Assembly: GCA_963734965.1 (NCBI GenBank)
Contig: CAVTJK010000004.1
Coordinates: 1,860,001-1,924,000, forward strand
From: UBA4742 sp963734965
GTDB lineage: Bacteria > Actinomycetota > Acidimicrobiia > Acidimicrobiales > Acidimicrobilacustridaceae
DNA length: 64,000 nucleotides
Reading direction: 5' to 3'
Part shown: one piece after another, positions 55,402 to 64,000 of the stretch
Position numbering within the stretch: the stretch's first letter is position 1
How the letters are laid out: every line of letters starts with the position of its first letter
The notes under the pieces: generated by a model
What the model was told of the DNA's origin: nothing
Databases searched by the model: none
Seen by the model: the letters and a program-made list of their open reading frames with translations, nothing else
Translations under genes and position numbers: made by a program

Positions 55402-56152
55402 ATGCCCCACGAGGAGATCGACGGCGTCCCCATCTGGTACGAGGAGCACGGCGACGCCGACGGCCCGCCGCTCGTGGCCCTGCACGGCGGCATCGTCACG
55501 TTCGAGGGCAGCTTCGGCGACGTGCTTCCGTGGCTGGCGCGAGGGACGCCGGGTCATCGGCGTCGAGCTCCAGGGCCACGGCCACACGCCCGACACCGGT
55601 CGGGCCATGTCGATCGACCGCTTCGCCGACGACGTGGCCGAGCTGATCGACCGTGTCGCGGGCGGCGGACCGGTCGACGTGTGGGGCTACAGCCTCGGCG
55701 CCCTCACCGCCACGAGCCTGGCCCTGCGCCATCCGGCCAAGGTCCGACGCCTCGTGCTCGCCGCGTCGAACATCCGACCCGACGGCTACCACCCCGAGAT
55801 CACGGCGCCCGAGCAGGACGACCCGCGGCTGCCGACCGAGGAGGAGTTCGCCGCCTGGCAGGCCGCCTACGAGGCGGTGGCGCCGAACCCAGCCGACTTC
55901 TTCCCGTTCCTCGAGCGCATGCAGCCGGTCGTCCACGACTTCGCCGGCTGGACCGCCGACGAGATCCGGTCGATCAGCGCCCCCACGTTCCTCGTGATCG
56001 GCGACCGTGACTTCGTCCGCCTCGACCACGCCGCCGAGATGCTCGACCTCTTCCCCGACTGCCGGCTCGCCGTCCTGCCGGCGACGAGGCACACCGAGGT
56101 CATGCAGCGGGCCGACGAGCTGCGGGCGCTCGTGGGCCCGTTCCTTGCGTAG
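55402..56152 (+). CDS. Alpha/beta hydrolase, one frameshift
   Basis: About 249 residues after correction. It begins MPHEEIDGVPIWYEEHGDADGPPLVALHGG, where LHGG is the oxyanion strand. The nucleophile elbow is VWGYSLGALTA (G-x-S-x-G), the acid is in VIGDRDFVRLDH, and the catalytic His in ATRHTEVMQR. The frame moves +1 near 55537 between the oxyanion strand and GVELQGHGHT. The fold is complete, so a read error is likely. It is an esterase or C-C hydrolase of unknown substrate. The gene is 107 bases after the quinone oxidoreductase in the same direction and convergent with another hydrolase. Confidence 0.85.
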
Positions 56153-56202
56153 CGCTCCGCCGAAACATCCGTGGTCGCCAGACTCCACGAGCCCGGAGTT
56201 GG

Positions 56203-56919
56203 TCACACCCCACGGCGAAGCTGTTCGAGCAGGTCGGCCAGCTCCGCGGGGCGGGACAGGAAGGGCGAGTGGCTGCCGTCGATCTCGTCGGGAACGATCC
56301 CGAGGCGATCCTGGACGACCCGGCGGGCCCACTCGGGCGACACCATGCGGTCTGCCCGGCAGAGGATGTATCGAGTCGGGACATCAGGCCACTCCGCCAG
56401 TGGCCACGGCTCGGTGAACACCGACGAGGACTGGCCGCGCAGCTCGGACACGGCGCGGGCCGCGACGTCCGGCGGGACGTCGTGGTAGAAGGCGGCGATG
56501 GCGGCGGCGTCAGACATGATCACGGGATCGTCCGCCGGATCGGCTGACTCGGATGGGGCGTCCTCGGGCTCCAGCTTCGGGGCGAAGCCCGTGGCCTCCC
56601 ACAGCTCGAGGCAGGTCTCGCCGGGTCGGGGCACCATGGCTGCCAGCAGCACCAGCAGGTCGGCATCCAGTCCTTCCGCCACGATCGGTCCCACCAGCCC
56701 ACCGAGCGAATGGGCCACGACCACGGTGTCGGTCGCGTCGCCGACCGCGTCGCCGACCGCGTCGATGACCACTTGGGCGTGGTCCATGAGGGTGGCGGCG
56801 GGGTCGATGGGCAGGTCCGGTGCTACGACCACATGGCCGCGCCGTTCGAGCTCGGCGGCCAGCAGGTACCAGCACGAGCCCCCGTGAGCGCCCCCGTGGA
56901 TCAACGTGTACGTGCTCAT
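56203..56919 (-). CDS. Alpha/beta hydrolase (salicylate-esterase / MES-like)
   Basis: A 238-residue alpha/beta hydrolase. It starts MSTYTLIHGGAHGGSCWYLLAAELERRGH, the N-terminus typical of the methyl-esterase/hydroxynitrile-lyase-like branch, has the nucleophile in VVVAHSLGGLVGP and the catalytic His in IDGSHSPFLSRP. ATG 56919 has a GGAGGGTGAGG site; the open frame continues far upstream without similarity. A short 12-base tandem repeat (about 56731-56766) encodes GDAVGDAVGDA just before the nucleophile strand. The substrate is unknown. Confidence 0.88.
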   Translation of the reverse strand: MSTYTLIHGGAHGGSCWYLLAAELERRGHVVVAPDLPIDPAATLMDHAQVVIDAVGDAVGDATDTVVVAHSLGGLVGPIVAEGLDADLLVLLAAMVPRPGETCLELWEATGFAPKLEPEDAPSESADPADDPVIMSDAAAIAAFYHDVPPDVAARAVSELRGQSSSVFTEPWPLAEWPDVPTRYILCRADRMVSPEWARRVVQDRLGIVPDEIDGSHSPFLSRPAELADLLEQLRRGV

Positions 56920-57154
56920 GTCGACCTCACCCTCCTCCCCCGCTAGGCGCGTCCCGACCCTAGCGAGCACGGGCCGACCTGGCCTCCAGGGTCCGCAGGA
57001 TGTGAGCCTCGTGAAGCGCACCTCACCAGTCGATACCGCCGCCGGACCGAAGCGTCGCAGACCGCACGGTGCTCCCACCTTGAAATGGTGTCGAGCCGGG
57101 CGCCCGGTGTCCGGCACGGAAGCCGCGTAACCCGTCCGGGCCATAGCGCCCTCG

Positions 57155-57167
57155 TACGCTGGCCACA
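57155..57167 (+). promoter_or_regulatory. Leaderless -10 box
   Basis: TACGCT (57155-57160) lies 6 bases before ATG 57167, matching the TANNNT spacing of leaderless actinobacterial genes. No ribosome site is present. Confidence 0.45.
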
Positions 57168-58507
57168 TGGGTGACGCACAGGCTCTCGGACCACCTCCCG
57201 AAGGGCGCGTCTGGGCGCGACGTGCGGTCAACGAACCGCTCCGGCGACTGAACTTCCACGAGCGCGTCTCGACGTCGATGTGGTTCGTACCCGGCCTGTT
57301 CGTCGCGGGCGCATTCGTGTTGTCCAGGCTCACCGTTGCCATCGACCGCGCCCTCGACTGGCGGGGTACGCCGTCCTGGTTGCTGACCGCGAACGCCAAC
57401 GCGGCCGCCGCCCTCACCGCAACGGTGGCCACGGCGATGCTCACCTTCCTGGGCGTCGTGTTCGCGACCACGCTGGTCGCGATCCAGCTTGCCGGCGGGC
57501 AGTACTCCCCCCGCATCGTGCGGGTGTTCGTACGGTCTCGACTCACCCATCTGACGCTCGGCACCTTCCTGGCCACATTCGTCTTCGCCCTGAACGGCCT
57601 GGTCTCGGTGCGCGACGGTGACAACCCACTCGTGCCGGCGGTGACCGTGTCGATGGTGTACCTGCTGTTGTTGGCGACGCTGGCCATGTTCGTCACGTTC
57701 CTGCACGGAATGGCCAAGATGCTCCGAGTCCAATACCTGTTGAACCGAGTCACCGACGAAGGACGAGCCGCGATCCTCCACGCCTTCCCGCCCACCGACA
57801 CCTATGTCCTCGCTGCGGATCCCGACATCGTACGAGGCGCGAGTGCGGTGGTGTCCAACGGAACAGACGTCGGCGTACTGCAATCGGTCGACCGCGCCGC
57901 GCTGGTACGACTTGCCGGGCAACGCGACGCCCACGTCCAACTCCTCGTCGAGGTGGGTGAGTACCTCGCTGTCGCCACACCGATCGCCCGTGTGCACCAA
58001 GGGCCGAGTCAGGAGATGACCGGCGAGGACGTCGCCGGGTGCTTCCTGCTCGGCGGTGAGCGCACCCTGATCCAGGATCCCGGGTTCGTGTTCCGCCAAC
58101 TGGTCGATGTCGCCATCCGCGCGCTGTCGCCCGCTGTGAACGACCCGACCACCGCCGTGCAGGCGATCGATCGGATGGTCGACCTGCTCGCGACCGTCGC
58201 TGAACGGGCTGACCCACCGGGCTGGTACCTCGACGGCGCCGGCGTCGCCCGGCTGCGTTGTCGGGAGCCCAGCCTCGGGCGCCTGATCGACCTCTCCTTC
58301 ATCGAGGTCATCCGGTACGGAGCGGACAGTCCGCAGGTGGTCCGGCGCTTGAACGCCGCGTTCGATGTGTTGTCCGGCATCGTCGCACCGGAGGCCGTCG
58401 CGAGGATCGACGAGCTCCGCCGAGTGCTCGATCAGACGCGACAAGAGCTGATGCCGTCGGCCTTCGAACGCGTCAGTGGCCAACCGGACAGACACGGTCT
58501 CGGCTGA
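57167..58507 (+). CDS. DUF2254 membrane protein
   Basis: A 446-residue membrane protein of the DUF2254 family. The N-terminal 190 residues hold about four membrane segments: SMWFVPGLFVAGAFVLSRL, then a conserved LTFLGVVFATTLVAIQLAGGQYSPRIVRVFV, and further helices. The cytoplasmic rest contains the signature VDVAIRALSPAVNDPTTAVQAIDRMVDLL. No function is established for the family; ion transport has been suggested from topology. The start is fixed by the leaderless box 6 bases upstream. Confidence 0.88.
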   Translation: MGDAQALGPPPEGRVWARRAVNEPLRRLNFHERVSTSMWFVPGLFVAGAFVLSRLTVAIDRALDWRGTPSWLLTANANAAAALTATVATAMLTFLGVVFATTLVAIQLAGGQYSPRIVRVFVRSRLTHLTLGTFLATFVFALNGLVSVRDGDNPLVPAVTVSMVYLLLLATLAMFVTFLHGMAKMLRVQYLLNRVTDEGRAAILHAFPPTDTYVLAADPDIVRGASAVVSNGTDVGVLQSVDRAALVRLAGQRDAHVQLLVEVGEYLAVATPIARVHQGPSQEMTGEDVAGCFLLGGERTLIQDPGFVFRQLVDVAIRALSPAVNDPTTAVQAIDRMVDLLATVAERADPPGWYLDGAGVARLRCREPSLGRLIDLSFIEVIRYGADSPQVVRRLNAAFDVLSGIVAPEAVARIDELRRVLDQTRQELMPSAFERVSGQPDRHGLG

Positions 58508-58567
58508 GCCGCCACCGCTCCGATCCCCCGCCCTCGTTTCGCCGCCAGTACCAAGTTACACGAGGGT

Positions 58568-58590
58568 GGGGGGCTTGCTGCAAGTGGCCC
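58568..58590 (+). promoter_or_regulatory. Rifamycin-associated element (RAE)
   Basis: The segment holds GGGGGGCTTGC-T-GCAAGTGGCCC: a perfect CTTGC-T-GCAAG inverted repeat flanked by G-runs on the left and CCC on the right. This matches, as I recall it, the 19-base RAE consensus (GGGGCTTGC..GCAAG..CCCC) found upstream of actinobacterial rifamycin resistance genes including rph and helR. It lies 100 bases before the phosphotransferase ATG. Confidence 0.8.
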
Positions 58591-58689
58591 AAGTGTGCTG
58601 ACACTGCACGACACAAGCCGTGCCCCAGACAGTCGGCGCGACCGATGGTGGGGGGACGAGACGGCCGATGGGCTGAGGGGAAGTGATCG

Positions 58690-61314
58690 ATGGGCAGCTA
58701 TGTGCTGGATCTCGAGGAGATCGACCAGACGCAGCTTGCGGTCGTCGGCGGAAAGGGCGCCAACCTCGGGGAGCTCTCGCGGATCGAAGCCATCCGCGTG
58801 CCGGCTGGCTTCTGCGTCACGACCGACGCCTTCGGGCGGATCGTCGCTGAAGCGCCATCGATCGACGAAACCCTCGATCGGCTGTCGCGCCTGAACGCCG
58901 AGGACTTGGAGGCCATCCGCACGCTCAGCGCCGAGATCCGCCAGGTCCTCGAGAGGATCGCCATCCCCGACGACCTCAGAGCGGCCATCACCGGGGCCGT
59001 CGCCGGGCTCGGCGAGCAGGGGGCCTACGCCGTCCGATCGAGCGCGACGGCCGAGGATCTGCCGACGGCCTCGTTCGCCGGCCAGCAGGACACCTACCTG
59101 AACGTCGTGGGCCCGACGGCGGTGCTCGACCACGTCAGCCGGTGCTGGGCCTCGCTCTTCACCGAGCGAGCCGTCACCTACCGCCTGCGCAACGGCGTCG
59201 ACCACCGCAAGGTCCACATGGCCGTGGTCGTGCAGCAGATGGTCTTCGCCGAAGCGGCCGGCATCATGTTCACCGCCGACCCCGTCACGTCCGACCGCAA
59301 GGTCCTCTCCATCGAAGCGACCTTCGGCCTCGGCGAGACCTTGGTCTCAGGCCTGGTGAACGCCGACGCCTACCGGGTGCGCGACGGCGAGATCGTCGAC
59401 AAGGCGGTCGCGACGAAGCAACTCGCCATCCACGCCCTGCCGGCCGGCGGAACGCAGGAACAGGCGATCGATCCAGACCAGCAAGCGAAGGCCGCGTTGA
59501 CCGATGCGCAGGTCGAGCGGCTCGCGCAACTGGGTCGGCGGATCGAAGCCCACTTCGGCCGCCCCCAGGACATCGAGTGGTGTCTGGTCGACGATGGCTT
59601 CGAGATCGTCCAGAGCCGGCCGATCACCACGCTGTTCCCCATCCCCGCGGCCGGCGACCGGGAGAACCACGTGTATGTCTCCGTCGGACACGGGCAGATG
59701 ATGACCGACGCCATGAAGCCCCTGGGGATCTCCCTGTTCCAGCTCACGGCCGGCCCGCCGATGCACGAGGCCGGCGGGAGGCTGTTCGTCGACGTCACCC
59801 AGCGCCTGGCCACCCCTGCGAGCCGGGCGGGCACCTTGGAGGCCCTGGGGAGAGGCGATCCGCTGATCGGTGACGCGCTGGCGACCATCGTCGAACGTGG
59901 CGACTTCATCCGGCCGCTCACGGGCGAGGGTCCTGGTGTGGTGCCGCCGGGTGCGATGCCGCCCGACGACGCGCCCGCCCCGATCGAGACCGACCCGGCG
60001 ATCGTCACCGATCTGATCGGGGCCAACCAGGAGTCGATCGCGGCCTTGCAGCGCGACATCCAGACGAAGACGGGAGCGGCACTGGTCGACTTCATCCTGG
60101 ACGACATCCCGGAACTCAAGCGGATCCTGTTCGATCCGCGGAGCCACCAGGTGTTCATGTCGGCCATGGAGGCCACGTGGTGGCTGAACGAGCACCTGGA
60201 AGCGTGGTTGGGCGAGAAGAACGTGGCCGACACCCTCACGCAGTCCGTCCCGCACAACATCACGTCGGACATGGGGCTGGCGCTGTTGGACGTCGCCGAC
60301 GTGATCCGTCCGTACCCGGAGGTGGTGGCCTTCCTGCAACACGTCGAGGACGAGGGCGTCGACAACGAGCAGTTCCTGGACGAACTGGCCGGGCGGGTGG
60401 GTGGGCCCGAAGCCCGGGATGCCATCGTCGCCTTCCTCGACAGGTACGGCATGCGCTGCGTCGGCGAGATCGACATCACCAGGCCCCGTTGGAGCGAACG
60501 CCCCACCACGCTCGTGCCTGTGATCCTCGGCAACATCAAGAACTTCGAGGCGGGCGCCGGCGAGCGGCGGTTCGAGCAAGGACGGCAGGAGGCCATGGCG
60601 AAGGAAGAGGAGGTGCTGGCGCGGCTGCGGGCGCTGCCCGACGGCGAGCAGAACGCCGAGGAGACCAAGCGCAAGATCGACCGGGTCCGCACCTTCATCG
60701 GGTATCGGGAGTATCCGAAGTACGGGATGGTCAGCCGGTACTTCGTCTACAAGCGGGCCTTGATGAAGGAGGCCGAGCGCCTCGTGCAGGCGCAGGTGCT
60801 GCACGACAAGGACGACATCTTCTATCTCACGTTGCCCGAGCTCCGCGACGTCGCGCGGACGAACCGGGTGGATGACCAGCTCATCTCCCAGCGCCAGGAC
60901 GCGTTCAGGTCGTATCAGGCGCTCACCCCGCCTCGAGTGCTCACCTCGGATGGCGAGATCGTCGCCGGGTCGTACCGACGCGACGGGCTGCCCTCGGGTG
61001 CGCTGGTCGGCCTGGCGGTGTCGGCCGGGATCATCGAGGGGCGGGCCCGCGTCATCCCCGACATGGCGGAGGCCGACGTCGAATCGGGCGACATCCTGGT
61101 CACGGCCTACACAGACCCCAGCTGGTCGCCCCTGTTCGTCGCTATCGCGGGCTTGGTGACCGAAGTCGGGGGCCTGATGACGCATGGTGCCGTGATCGCC
61201 CGGGAGTACGGATTGCCGGCCGTCGTCGGCGTGGAGCACGCCACGCGGCTGATCCAGGATGGGCAGCGAATCCGTGTGAACGGAACCGATGGTTACGTCG
61301 AGATCCTGGCCTAG
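58690..61314 (+). CDS. rph: Rifampin phosphotransferase
   Basis: An 874-residue dikinase that inactivates rifamycins by phosphorylating the C21 hydroxyl using ATP. The N-terminal ATP-grasp domain starts YVLDLEEIDQTQLAVVGGKGANLGELS and has VRSSATAEDLPTASFAGQQDTYLN; a middle domain of about 430 residues matches the rifampin-binding region in place and size; the C-terminal swivelling domain carries the catalytic His at about 832 in GGLMTHGAVIAREYGLP. The length fits rifampin phosphotransferases better than PEP synthase (about 790). A GAGGGGAAG site precedes ATG 58690. An RAE lies upstream and helR follows after 3 bases, so induction by rifamycins is expected. Confidence 0.92.
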   Translation: MGSYVLDLEEIDQTQLAVVGGKGANLGELSRIEAIRVPAGFCVTTDAFGRIVAEAPSIDETLDRLSRLNAEDLEAIRTLSAEIRQVLERIAIPDDLRAAITGAVAGLGEQGAYAVRSSATAEDLPTASFAGQQDTYLNVVGPTAVLDHVSRCWASLFTERAVTYRLRNGVDHRKVHMAVVVQQMVFAEAAGIMFTADPVTSDRKVLSIEATFGLGETLVSGLVNADAYRVRDGEIVDKAVATKQLAIHALPAGGTQEQAIDPDQQAKAALTDAQVERLAQLGRRIEAHFGRPQDIEWCLVDDGFEIVQSRPITTLFPIPAAGDRENHVYVSVGHGQMMTDAMKPLGISLFQLTAGPPMHEAGGRLFVDVTQRLATPASRAGTLEALGRGDPLIGDALATIVERGDFIRPLTGEGPGVVPPGAMPPDDAPAPIETDPAIVTDLIGANQESIAALQRDIQTKTGAALVDFILDDIPELKRILFDPRSHQVFMSAMEATWWLNEHLEAWLGEKNVADTLTQSVPHNITSDMGLALLDVADVIRPYPEVVAFLQHVEDEGVDNEQFLDELAGRVGGPEARDAIVAFLDRYGMRCVGEIDITRPRWSERPTTLVPVILGNIKNFEAGAGERRFEQGRQEAMAKEEEVLARLRALPDGEQNAEETKRKIDRVRTFIGYREYPKYGMVSRYFVYKRALMKEAERLVQAQVLHDKDDIFYLTLPELRDVARTNRVDDQLISQRQDAFRSYQALTPPRVLTSDGEIVAGSYRRDGLPSGALVGLAVSAGIIEGRARVIPDMAEADVESGDILVTAYTDPSWSPLFVAIAGLVTEVGGLMTHGAVIAREYGLPAVVGVEHATRLIQDGQRIRVNGTDGYVEILA

Positions 61315-61317
61315 GAG

Positions 61318-63679
61318 ATGACCGAGCAACTCGAGGTGGACCCATCAGGAGACGAGGAGCTGCGTCGGGAGCGCGCCTACCTCGATGCCGCCTACGACCG
61401 CGTCGTGGCCCTGCGCGGTTCGGCCGAGGGCATGGCCGGCGCGGCCCGGCTCACCGACACCAGGAACGCCCAGGCGCTGTTCGAGCGCGACAGCGCCATC
61501 GCCCACGCCGGGCACCGGCTGGCCGCCCTCGACATCGCGAAGGACCGTCTGCTCGTGGGTCGTCTCGACCTCGCCGACGGCAGCTGCCTGTACGTCGGAC
61601 GCCTCGCGGTCGCGGACGAGGACGGTGATCCGCTCGTCGTCGACTGGCGGGCGCCGGCCGCCAAGCCGTTCTACCGGGCGTTGCCCCATGACCCGATGGG
61701 CGTCGTGCGGCGGCGCCACTTCCGTTGGCGAGAGGGCGAGCTGGTCGGGCTGGAGGACGAGGTCTTCGACGTCAGCGCCGCGGGCGATGCGGGTCTGCAC
61801 CTCGTGGGCGAGGGTGCGCTGTTGGCTGCCCTCGAGGCGCCGCGCACCGGCCGGATGCAGGATGTGGTCGCCACGATCCAGGCGGAACAGGACGTCGTGA
61901 TCCGTCGCCCCCGCGCCGGCGTGACCGTCGTCCAGGGCGCGCCGGGCACCGGCAAGACGGCGGTCGCGCTGCATCGGGCGGCCTACCTGCTCTACGCCGA
62001 GCGGGCCCGGCTGGCCGGAACCGTCCTCTTCGTCGGGCCGTCGGCGACGTTCCTGCGGTACGTGGCCGACGTCGTGCCGTCGCTCGGTGAGGACAGGGTG
62101 GTGCTGGCCACGCCGGCCGATCTCGGCCCTGCCGTCGCGGTGTCCAAGGTCGATTCACCGGCGGCGGCCGCGGTGAAAGGTGACCTCCGCATGGTCGACG
62201 TCCTCGCCCGGGCCGTCCGCGCCCACGAGGGGGCGCCGGGCGCGGGCATCGAGATGTGGGCCGGTCGGTTCCGCCTGGTGATCGACCACGACGACCTCGT
62301 ATCCATCATCAGGACGGCGAGGCGAGGGTCGAACAGTCACAACGGCGGCCGGCCGCTGGTGGAGCGCCTTCTGCTGCAGGCGCTGGACGCCGCATACCAG
62401 CACAGACTCGAGCGCGACCTCCAATTCGGGCGCATCGGCCCGGAAGGGGTCCGGTACGCGCCGGCCCTCATCGACGTCCTGGACCAGGATGCGCTGGCCC
62501 AGGCCCTCGACAGGATGTGGCCCCTGCTCAGCCCCGAGATGCTCGTGCGCCGGCTGTTCACGTCGCACTCGCGCCTGCGCCCGCGCCGGGCGCGACATCC
62601 TCACCGCCGACGAACTGGACGCGCTCGAGACCACGAGCGACGAAGACGAGGGATGGACCGAGGCCGATGTGGCCCTCCTCGACGAGGCCGACCTCCTGCT
62701 CGGGCCAGTCCCGACGCGCCAGCGGCGCGCGGGCGGGCGGCGACGGAGGCTCGACCACGTCGCCGAGCGGATCCTGGAGGAGCGGCTGCCCGACTGCCCG
62801 CGGTGCGGGCGCCCACTCGAGTACCTGCCGGGAGAGGCGTCCGGAACCGACCGGCTGGACTGCCGTGAGTGCAAGGCCACGTTCGCCACGACCGCGCTCA
62901 TGGGTGACCCCGCCGCCAACGAGCTGCACGGCGTGTACGAAGAGCTCGCCCACCAGTTCGAAGAGGAAGAGGTGGTGGCGGTGCGCCCGGCCGACGCCCG
63001 GTACGGCCATGTCGTCGTGGACGAGGCCCAGGATCTCTCGCCGATGCAGTGGCGGGCCGTCGGCCGGCGGTGCTCGACCCGGTCGCTCACCCTCGCGGGT
63101 GACGAGGCGCAAGCGGTCCGCGCCGGCGCGGCGGCGACGTGGGAACGCATCCTCGGGGCGCTCGACGTCGACCCCGAGTCAGTGGCGCGCCACGAGCTCA
63201 CGGTCAACTACCGCACCCCGGCCGAGGTCATGGAGCTGGCCGGCCGGCTGCTCGAGCAGTTCGCATCGCACCTCCACCCGGCCCGTTCCGTCAGGAACAC
63301 GGGAGTCGAGCCCCGCCGCCTGCTCACCGGTGGCCGCCCGCCGGGCCCGGAGGACATCGCGAGCGCAGTTGCCGAAATCCGCCGCGACGTGGGGGCTGGG
63401 CTGGTCGCGGTCGTCACACCCGAACGACTGGTCGCCGACGCACATGACGGCGCCGAGCATCTCACCGCGGTCGACGCGAAAGGGTTGGAGTTCGACGGTG
63501 TCGTCGTCGCCGATCCCGAGGCCATCGTCCGCGAGTCACCGGGCTCGACTGGCATGGCGCGCCTCTATGTGGCCCTCACCCGGGCGACGACCAGGCTGAC
63601 GATCCTCGCGCCGACGCCACCGCGTCCCCCGCTCGATGACGCGCTCGGCTCCTTCGAGCCCGCATCCGAGCACCTGTGA
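61318..63679 (+). CDS. helR: HelR-type (HelD-like) RNA polymerase-recycling helicase, one frameshift
   Basis: About 786 residues after correction. HelR binds RNA polymerase and displaces rifamycins. The N-terminal coiled-coil region begins ELRRERAYLDAAYDRVVAL; LADGSCLYVGRLAVAD and VVDWRAPAAKPFYRA are HelD-family hallmarks. Walker A is VVQGAPGTGKTAVALHRAAYLLY, motif II is VVVDEAQDLSPMQW, and NYRTPAEVMELA and LYVALTRATTRL are late helicase motifs. One extra base lies near 62581. Between LLG of the 1A region and DEAQ there is C-x2-C-x18-C-x2-C (Cys codons at 62795, 62804, 62861, 62870), a zinc-ribbon-like insert. The start lies 3 bases after the rph stop. Confidence 0.88.
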
Positions 63680-63797
63680 GTCGACTACGTGGTCGCGCCG
63701 GCCGGCCACGTCCAGAGGGCGACGACGTCGGACAGCCAGTGATCTCCCGGCCCTCACCATCGCCTCGCGCCCCGGCGCCAGGGCGATCGTGATCCCG

Positions 63798-64000
63798 TCA
63801 GCCCGAGTCGCCCGAGAAGCAGCCCCGCAGGAAGCTCATGAGCGGAGGGGTGACGACGGTGTCACCAGGAGCCCCGACCTGGGTGGTCAGGTCGATGTGC
63901 TCGAGCGCTCTCGCGTCGAGCACCGTGGTCGCGACGCCGGCCCGGTGGAGCGCATCGACGAACGCTATCTGCGAACTGAGCCGCCAGTCGTCGCCCCTCG
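63798..64000 (-). CDS. C-terminal end of an alpha/beta hydrolase or esterase, cut by the window edge
   Basis: The minus strand is open from the right edge to a stop at 63798. The last residues read DWRLSSQIAFVDALHRAGV, TVLDARALEHIDLTTQVG, and end VVTPPLMSFLRGCFSGDSG. The DAR-A-LEH-I-D pattern with a late His and the PPLM-x-F-L-x-x-C ending recall the C-terminus of alpha/beta hydrolases, with the His as catalytic residue. Only about 67 residues are visible, so the family call is tentative. It is convergent with helR. The 118 bases between them hold no visible gene. Confidence 0.5.
   Translation of the reverse strand, partial: RGDDWRLSSQIAFVDALHRAGVATTVLDARALEHIDLTTQVGAPGDTVVTPPLMSFLRGCFSGDSG

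Noticed and set aside
58690..61314. Phosphoenolpyruvate synthase as the identity of the dikinase
   Set aside because: The chain is too long for PEP synthase, the domain order ends with the swivelling His domain as in rifampin phosphotransferase, and an RAE and helR flank it.
6535..63679. Programmed +1 ribosomal frameshifting as the reason for the many +1 shifts
   Set aside because: The sites share no slippery codon, stop context or downstream structure, and they occur in unrelated genes including dnaK. Extra-base read errors explain them more simply.

Overview
The window is high-GC DNA of actinobacterial type. Supporting signs are a HAIR-like (HspR-type) operator over a consensus promoter in front of dnaK, TANNNT boxes placed for leaderless transcription, frequent GTG/TTG starts, four-base stop/start overlaps, an EtfD-type membrane Fe-S protein, a mycothiol-maleylpyruvate-isomerase-like protein and a rifamycin-associated element. 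The density of branched-chain-type ABC transporters, P450s, CaiB-type proteins and amidohydrolases fits an uncultured Acidimicrobiia-like heterotroph. That class assignment is inference.

Layout. 1-3 kb: 5' end of dnaK, gpmA and a large membrane protein. 3.2-8.9 kb: a translationally coupled block of response regulator, histidine kinase, GT2-GtrA glycosyltransferase and GT39-like glycosyltransferase. 9-16.9 kb: housekeeping and mixed genes (stand-alone winged helix, cyclic-nucleotide-binding protein, EtfD-type Fe-S protein with a receiver protein, dcd, a membrane protein, tRNA-Gly(CCC), SnoaL-like protein, SDR). 17-18.6 kb: a second GT39-like protein.

18.8-33.2 kb: catabolic module 1. It holds a lipoprotein binding protein, an MFS-LivF fusion, LivHM, LivG, a divergent TetR, P450, SDR, amidohydrolase, a KshA-like Rieske oxygenase, a double VOC protein, an EthD protein and a convergent aldehyde dehydrogenase, followed by a truncated acyl-CoA dehydrogenase. 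33.6-41.5 kb: a TacAT-type toxin-antitoxin pair, a fused receiver/thioredoxin-reductase-like flavoprotein, an ArsR-SRPBCC-MDMPI operon, a luciferase-like monooxygenase, DinB and an alpha/beta hydrolase. 41.6-55.3 kb: catabolic module 2. It holds a second binding protein, LivG, a one-chain LivH-LivM-LivF protein, a double CaiB protein, DUF35 plus a cysteine-less thiolase-like protein, TetR, amidohydrolase, P450, a 101-residue orphan and a quinone oxidoreductase. 55.4-64 kb: two alpha/beta hydrolases, a DUF2254 membrane protein, a rifamycin resistance operon (RAE, rifampin phosphotransferase, HelR) and the end of another hydrolase.

The two catabolic modules share a plan: import by a Liv-type transporter, attack by P450 or Rieske oxygenases, and ring or side-chain processing by amidohydrolase, SDR, CoA-transferase and aldolase-like enzymes. 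Each has a TetR gene and its own recurrent operator-like motif at its promoters. The substrates are unknown; steroid- or terpenoid-like ring compounds are a guess from the KshA-like oxygenase and the Ltp2/DUF35-like pair.

Caution for the reader: I count 23 single-base frameshifts in otherwise intact conserved genes, and 22 of them are explained by one extra base. Together with the lack of other decay this points to residual insertion-type sequencing error rather than pseudogenes. Those genes are given as single CDS spans, with the frameshift positions stated.
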